This document shows, one piece after another, positions 6,114-8,973 of a DNA stretch of 8,973 bases (positions are counted from its first letter, which is position 1; each line of letters begins with the position of its first letter). Made by a program: the position numbers and the translations under genes. The stretch is from JBEPVZ01 sp041690695 (GTDB lineage: Bacteria; Patescibacteriota; Microgenomatia; Daviesbacterales; UBA10151). The notes beneath the pieces were generated by a model. The model did not search any database. It saw only the letters and a list, made by a program, of their open reading frames with translations, and was not told the DNA's origin. The DNA is taken from the NCBI GenBank assembly GCA_041690695.1, contig JBEPVZ010000036.1:1-8973 (forward strand), written 5' to 3'.

Positions 6114-6608
6114 CTATTCTACCGGTGAGATCAGAAAACCATGAGCAAAAACTTGTTGACCGTCGTATCTAACGGTTTCCACCCCAACAGTTAAATCAAT
6201 ATTTTTTAAATGCTCAGCAATTACATAGCTATATTGCCATTTGCCATCAGCCAGAGGCATACAATGCTGGTGTAATCTGGTTGCGCCACCTAAATCGGTA
6301 ATTTTACCTCGTAAATACCCAATAACATGGTCTTCGGTCAGACCTAAGTCTTTGAGTTGTTCTGGTGAAATTGTTCCGCCGGCATATAGTCGAGTGGCTT
6401 TTTGGCCTCCAACCGTGACAAGCTCTTGTCCTCCCCCGACCCGACCGGGTAACCATTCATCGTGGTAACTAGCGGTGGGATCATTATCTGGCTTAAAGTC
6501 ACTGGCTTTTAGTAAAAAATCTCCTCTTAAGACTGTTTCTGGTTTAGTTACCTCGGCACCGTAACCTGCCGCCAGTCCTTGAGTTAATAGTCTATCTGTT
6601 TCTGTCAT
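6114..6608 (-). CDS. Unknown protein with two similar GxExV motifs, next to tRNA-Val
   Basis: The protein has 164 residues when started at ATG 6608, three bases after the tRNA-Val 3' end; a start at 6653 is rejected because it lies in the tRNA. The sequence carries an internal repeat: residues 57-83 (GGQELVTVGGQKATRLYAGG then TISPE) and 140-164 (GVETVRYDGQQVFAHGFLI then SPVE). Each copy follows a Trp/Tyr-rich stretch. The arrangement recalls small DUF5680-like proteins, but only weakly. There is no signal peptide or membrane helix. It is the first protein gene of the kinase-cyclase operon. No Shine-Dalgarno is possible upstream, because that sequence is tRNA. After tRNA 3' processing the mRNA would be nearly leaderless. 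Confidence 0.75.
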   Translation of the reverse strand: MTETDRLLTQGLAAGYGAEVTKPETVLRGDFLLKASDFKPDNDPTASYHDEWLPGRVGGGQELVTVGGQKATRLYAGGTISPEQLKDLGLTEDHVIGYLRGKITDLGGATRLHQHCMPLADGKWQYSYVIAEHLKNIDLTVGVETVRYDGQQVFAHGFLISPVE

Positions 6609-6611
6609 CTG

Positions 6612-6684
6612 TGGGCGATACAGGAGTCGAACCTGTGACCTACTCAACGTCAATGAGTCGCTCTACCAACTGAGCTAACCGCCC
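6612..6684 (-). tRNA. tRNA-Val (GAC)
   Basis: The cloverleaf is complete at 73 nt: acceptor GGGCGGT with ATCGCCC, D-arm GCTC/GAGC with loop AGTTGGTA, anticodon arm ACTCA-TTGACGT-TGAGT, variable AGGTC, and T-arm ACAGG-TTCGACT-CCTGT. The anticodon GAC reads Val codons GUC and GUU. The discriminator is A, and CCA is not encoded (the next bases are CAG), so CCA must be added after RNase Z cleavage. It heads the operon that continues into the 164-residue protein gene. Confidence 0.97.
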
Positions 6685-6689
6685 TGTTT

Positions 6690-6710
6690 TCGAGATCTAG
6701 TAGATCTCGA
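6690..6710. repeat. Perfect 9-bp inverted repeat just upstream of tRNA-Val
   Basis: TCGAGATCT and AGATCTCGA are separated by AGT, only five bases before the mature 5' end of tRNA-Val. In the minus-strand transcript it would form a stable hairpin at the RNase P cleavage region. It is followed by AAAA rather than a T run, so it is not a terminator. It may guide processing or bind a protein. Confidence 0.75.
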
Positions 6711-6760
6711 TTGAGTAAAGAGCTAATGGTGCTCCAAACCTAAATGTACTAATAGCCTGT

Positions 6761-6790
6761 ATTATGTATTAACTAGCATTAGGAGGTCAA
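6761..6790 (-). promoter_or_regulatory. Putative promoter of the tRNA-Val operon
   Basis: TTGACC (6790-6785) and CATAAT (6766-6761) are separated by 18 nt. Transcription would start near 6754 and give a leader of about 70 nt. That leader holds a weak GAGC..GCTC hairpin (6720-6734) and the strong inverted repeat next to the tRNA. Confidence 0.55.
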
Positions 6791-6797
6791 GTGAGAC

Positions 6798-6866
6798 CAG
6801 TCGCAAATTTGACGCACTTGTCAAAAACGCTCTACGAGAGCCTTTTTACAAGTGATCTCGCGACTG
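6798..6866. terminator. Long nested hairpin, probable bidirectional terminator
   Basis: A core GCTCT-ACG-AGAGC is flanked by AAAAA and TTTTT and then by CACTTGT and ACAAGTG, giving 17 bp with only one mismatch pair and one bulged base (6815-6854). Outside an internal loop, CAGTCGC and GCGACTG pair as well (6798-6804 and 6860-6866). On either strand the inner GC stem is followed by five Ts. It lies 29 nt after the stop of the 222-residue protein gene and before the tRNA-Val promoter, so its likely job is to end that transcript. Confidence 0.7.
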
Positions 6867-6894
6867 TATTAAGAACAGAGTTCAGTCACTCCGA

Positions 6895-7563
6895 TTACCC
6901 TGCCATCCCAGCTGCCTGGGAGGTTACACTATACTTTTCGCCTTTACCATTGGCATTCATCATCCCAGCCATCTTGGAATTGCGGGAGTTTGAGATCGCG
7001 ACTGGAGCCGGTGCGGCTTTGGTCTGGCGCTTGGCGATTAATTTTAAAGCAACCCAGACTCGGTTATAAACTGAGTCGGCGTGTTCATATTTAGCTTGAT
7101 AGCCACCTTCAACGGCTAATTGTTGAGAATTCATCCCTTCAACAACTCGGAGCGTATCCGCCATACTATTTTTAGCTTTACCTTCTCGGTAAATAGCGAT
7201 AGCCTCGCGCATTAACATAATATTGGTTCGGCGAGTTTGCTCTTGTTTTTGCTTTTTAGCTTTGGCCTCTTCCTCGGCTGGATTCCTTTGGCCCTGCTCC
7301 TTAAAGTTGAGCGTGCCCATGCTTGGGAAAAGTTGACCCTTTTCGAGGCCTAGGATTTGTCGACCGACTAAATCTGGAAATAAAGTTTTAGTAACATCAG
7401 CAATCTGATTATCAATCTGACTTTTGGTAAAAAGATCAACCACTCCGCCGGCGATATCCCCGACGAAGCCGCCCATCATCCCGATTGGGCCCTCGCGTTC
7501 GGAATCTTCCATGCTGCCGCCGATCTGTTGATCAGGGCGAATTTTGGGCATCATCGTTTGCAT
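6895..7563 (-). CDS. Unknown soluble protein with a charged helical middle (222 aa)
   Basis: I do not recognise this protein. The N-terminal part is glycine- and acid-rich (MEDSEREGPIGMMGGFVGDI). Residues about 45-75 contain SQIDNQIADVTKTLFPDLVG. A strongly charged, helical or coiled-coil part follows (NPAEEEAKAKKQKQEQTRR) and leads into a second helical region (MREAIAIYREGK...ADTLRVVEGM). The C-terminus is Ala/Gly/Ser-rich and looks disordered. No signal peptide or membrane helix is seen. A GTG at 7581 is in frame, but it lies upstream of and overlaps the promoter -10 region, so I use ATG 7563; ATGs at 7554 and 7551 are also possible. No Shine-Dalgarno is present and transcription should begin at or within two bases of this ATG. 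A hairpin terminator follows the stop. Confidence 0.8.
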   Translation of the reverse strand: MQTMMPKIRPDQQIGGSMEDSEREGPIGMMGGFVGDIAGGVVDLFTKSQIDNQIADVTKTLFPDLVGRQILGLEKGQLFPSMGTLNFKEQGQRNPAEEEAKAKKQKQEQTRRTNIMLMREAIAIYREGKAKNSMADTLRVVEGMNSQQLAVEGGYQAKYEHADSVYNRVWVALKLIAKRQTKAAPAPVAISNSRNSKMAGMMNANGKGEKYSVTSQAAGMAG

Positions 7564-7571
7564 ACGTGCGT

Positions 7572-7600
7572 ATTTTACCACGAATTGAATGAGGCTTCAA
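7572..7600 (-). promoter_or_regulatory. Promoter for a leaderless mRNA
   Basis: TTGAAG (7600-7595) and TAAAAT (7577-7572) have the ideal 17-nt spacing. Only eight bases separate the -10 from ATG 7563, so the transcript would begin at or next to the start codon. The -35 lies ten bases after the end of tRNA-Leu. Confidence 0.65.
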
Positions 7601-7609
7601 AAATTGAGG

Positions 7610-7691
7610 TGGGCGAGGTGGGACTTGAACCCACAATCCTTTCGGAATACGGTCCTAAACCGTACGCGTATACCAATTCCACCACTCGCCC
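7610..7691 (-). tRNA. tRNA-Leu (TAG)
   Basis: This is a complete 82-nt class II tRNA: acceptor GGGCGAG with CTCGCCC, a Leu-type D-arm (GTGGAATTGGTATACGC), anticodon arm TACGG-TTTAGGA-CCGTA, long variable arm TCC-GAAA-GGA, and T-arm GTGGG-TTCAAGT-CCCAC. Anticodon TAG reads CUA and other CUN Leu codons. The discriminator is A as expected for Leu, and CCA is not encoded (CCT follows). A decayed homing endonuclease gene lies directly upstream on the same strand. Confidence 0.97.
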
Positions 7692-8293
7692 AAATTTTTT
7701 AAATATAAAAACTTACGTTTCAGGTAGTATTCTACCCCATTTGGATAAATGAATTCCAATATTTTAAGTGCATCCTTCTTGCAAAAGATTAGATAGAACA
7801 CCTGCTTCTTTTTAAATTGGTAAAAGTACCCCCCAGTAACCTTAAAATATAAACTTACACAGCTTTTTAACCATTCTAAATGTTACTTACTTGCGGAACT
7901 AAAACGTAACCTTAATTGAGGATATTGGCTTTGGGGATGTTTTACTATCGATATATTCCCATCTCCATCTAGGTGACCACGAAGAAAATCTCCAAAATAA
8001 AGTTCAGGTATTTCCATTTTGCTAATAAGTCTCGATTTATTTGGCATTAAGCCTATATCAAGCAAAAATCGGTATAACCTCACGTTTCCGAACTGCACAC
8101 GATAATATATTCCTGAAGGGCTATAGTTACTTTTCTTTAAAGTTATTTTATTTTTTAATCCTAATATCGAACAAACCATTTCGACTTGTTCTAAATCCTT
8201 AGAAGTAAAATCTAAATGTCGGCCATCTTTGGATAAGCTACCATCTGTAGTTATAAGGCCAACTGTATAAGCTAAACCGGAGCTCCATCTTAT
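7692..8293 (-). pseudogene. LAGLIDADG homing endonuclease, broken by an in-frame stop
   Basis: LAGLIDADG enzymes are site-specific DNA endonucleases that copy their own gene into target loci. The frame contains a first motif LAYTVGLITTDGSLS followed by KDGRHLDFTSKD, and a second motif FGDFLRGHLDGDGNI. Both catalytic aspartates are kept, so it was a two-motif monomeric enzyme. Two defects show decay. No ATG, GTG or TTG stands before the first motif; the expected start position (before RWSS) is ATA at 8293. A TAA at 7885-7883 interrupts RLRFSSASK, but the same frame continues with HLEWLKSCVSLYFKVTGGYF and a typical C-terminal half (FYLIFCKKDALKILEFIYP) with no further stop up to the tRNA. The frame enters tRNA-Leu and ends in its anticodon loop at 7655. 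The 98-codon piece from ATG 8179 lacks the first motif. A sequencing error at the TAA cannot be excluded. Confidence 0.85.
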
Positions 8294-8335
8294 AGGTGAT
8301 GTTATGCAGCTATTTTATCCAAATTATTACCTAAT

Positions 8336-8371
8336 CGCAAGGGCGTGCAGGTTCAAGTCCTGTTCCCGGCA
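8336..8371 (+). pseudogene. Orphan 3' half of a tRNA-Leu
   Basis: The plus strand has a variable-arm end (CGCAAGGGCGT), a full T-arm GCAGG-TTCAAGT-CCTGT, an acceptor 3' strand TCCCGGC and discriminator A, without CCA. The long variable arm and A73 point to tRNA-Leu. The matching 5' acceptor GCCGGGA does not occur upstream on this strand, so no cloverleaf can be formed in the window. It is not a copy of the neighbouring tRNA-Leu(TAG), whose stems differ. It lies between the purF stop and the endonuclease remnant, on the strand opposite to both. It may be an attachment-site remnant, a tRNA split by the endonuclease insertion, or a 3' exon with a distant 5' part. Confidence 0.75.
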
Positions 8372-8391
8372 CATCGGAGCGACTGAGCTTT

Positions 8392-8973
8392 TTAAACTCT
8401 AGCCAACTCTTTTTGTTTCTGAATAAATTCTTCCATGATCGCAGGATACCTGCCGTCAAAACATGAAGTGTCCAACTGGTCTGATCCAGTGGCCTCATAT
8501 AGGCTTGGCAGAGAAAGATGATGGAGGGAGTTAGCTCCCAACAACTTAGCCACTTGGTCAGGCTCTCGGCCTTCTGCAATTAAATTACCGGGCAAGGCAA
8601 TACCCTGAAAATTGCGGAAGCGAATCGGCGGGCTGGCAATCATCAGATGAACTTGTTCCGCTCCAGCTTCAAACAGAGCTGGGACCAAATGCCGCATATT
8701 GGATCCCCGAACGAGTGAATCGTCGACTAGCACAACTCGTTTACCTCTAATTAAACTTTTGTGAATATCATACTTTTGCTCGACAGCTTGAGTTCGGGCT
8801 CCGTCATGGGTTATAAAGGTTCGGTAATCTCCCCTCTTTGTAATAGCCTTAACTAAATCAATTCCGGCGGCTACAGAATAACCTTCTGCCGCTGGATTAG
8901 CCGACTCTGGCACCGATATCACGATGTCTGGCCGATCAGTATTAAAAGTAAGAACATATGCTAAGTAAGCAAA
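8392..8973 (-). CDS. purF: Amidophosphoribosyltransferase, C-terminal part (5' end outside window)
   Basis: PurF transfers glutamine-derived ammonia to PRPP, the first committed step of purine synthesis. The visible 193 residues cover the phosphoribosyltransferase domain. The PRPP loop is intact as VVLVDDSLVRGS (usually SIVRGT). It is preceded by SVPESANPAAEGYSVAAGI and THDGARTQAVEQKYDIHKSLIRGK, and followed by ASPPIRFRNFQGIALP and ELIA-like NLIAEGREPD. The end has a single cysteine (DTSCFDGRYPAI), not the CxxC seen in the iron-sulfur-containing Bacillus type, so it looks closer to the cluster-free form. The frame is open to the window edge, so the glutamine amidotransferase domain should lie beyond it. 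The GTG at 8922 is internal, not a start. Confidence 0.93.
   Translation of the reverse strand, partial: FAYLAYVLTFNTDRPDIVISVPESANPAAEGYSVAAGIDLVKAITKRGDYRTFITHDGARTQAVEQKYDIHKSLIRGKRVVLVDDSLVRGSNMRHLVPALFEAGAEQVHLMIASPPIRFRNFQGIALPGNLIAEGREPDQVAKLLGANSLHHLSLPSLYEATGSDQLDTSCFDGRYPAIMEEFIQKQKELARV

Noticed and set aside
6609..6653. Upstream start for the 164-residue protein
   Set aside because: These codons are part of tRNA-Val.
6791..7069. Plus-strand ORF with AGGAGG before a GTG
   Set aside because: The AGGAGG is the complement of the tRNA-Val promoter region, the frame runs through the long hairpin, and its second half is antisense to the 222-residue protein gene.
7528..7752. Plus-strand ORF of 74 codons
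   Set aside because: It contains the GLEPT-type peptide typical of reading a tRNA gene backwards; it is the antisense of tRNA-Leu.
7692..8371. Group I intron with endonuclease inside a tRNA
   Set aside because: The tRNA half is on the opposite strand from the endonuclease, no 5' exon is found, the base before the half-tRNA is not a clear intron-end G, and tRNA-Leu(TAG) is complete.
8372..8391. Terminator after the tRNA half
   Set aside because: Only a 3-bp AGC/GCT pairing precedes the T run, too weak to call.
8331..8579. Minus-strand ORF of 82 codons
   Set aside because: It overlaps purF in another frame and ends in the antisense of the tRNA-Leu half (GTGLEPARP).

Overview
The window comes from a compact bacterial genome of moderate to low GC that uses the standard code: TAA, TAG and TGA all end genes, and the TGA of the kinase-like gene lies in an ATGA overlap. 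Several traits suggest Patescibacteria (CPR), possibly Microgenomates-like: overlapping genes, tRNAs without encoded CCA, a ThrRS without a TGS domain, a LAGLIDADG endonuclease next to a tRNA, and apparently leaderless genes. This placement is inference. Except for a fragment at the far left and an orphan tRNA 3' half at the right, everything reads on the minus strand.

Left block (1-3660): the end of a plus-strand acyltransferase-like membrane protein overlaps the 3' end of rplT tail to tail. The minus-strand translation operon then reads, in transcription order: sigma70 promoter, threonine T-box leader with mutually exclusive antiterminator and terminator, a 61-codon unknown ORF, thrS, infC, rpmI, a possible 51-codon ORF, rplT. 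infC starts on a non-standard AUA codon behind a perfect Shine-Dalgarno sequence and overlaps rpmI by 56 nt. The T-box suggests that uncharged tRNA-Thr controls thrS and perhaps the downstream IF-3/L35/L20 genes.

Middle block (3675-6866): a small glycine-rich membrane protein, three perfect 16-bp tandem repeats, and an operon read from a promoter near 6790. That operon holds tRNA-Val(GAC), a protein with an internally repeated motif, an APH-like kinase, a cyclase-family metal hydrolase and an unrecognised four-cysteine protein. The spacing is very tight (3 nt between tRNA-Val and the first ATG, 18 nt, a 4-nt overlap, 5 nt). Upstream are two strong inverted-repeat structures, one of them a long nested hairpin that probably ends the neighbouring transcript.

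Right block (6895-8973): an unknown 222-residue protein with a promoter placed for leaderless translation, tRNA-Leu(TAG), a decayed LAGLIDADG homing endonuclease whose frame runs into that tRNA, an orphan 3' half of a different tRNA-Leu on the opposite strand, and the C-terminal part of purF. The endonuclease and orphan half-tRNA mark a recombination-prone spot. I did not find a complete new defence or mobile system. The most unusual items are the T-box/AUA-start translation operon, the tRNA-led four-gene operon and the tRNA/endonuclease junction.
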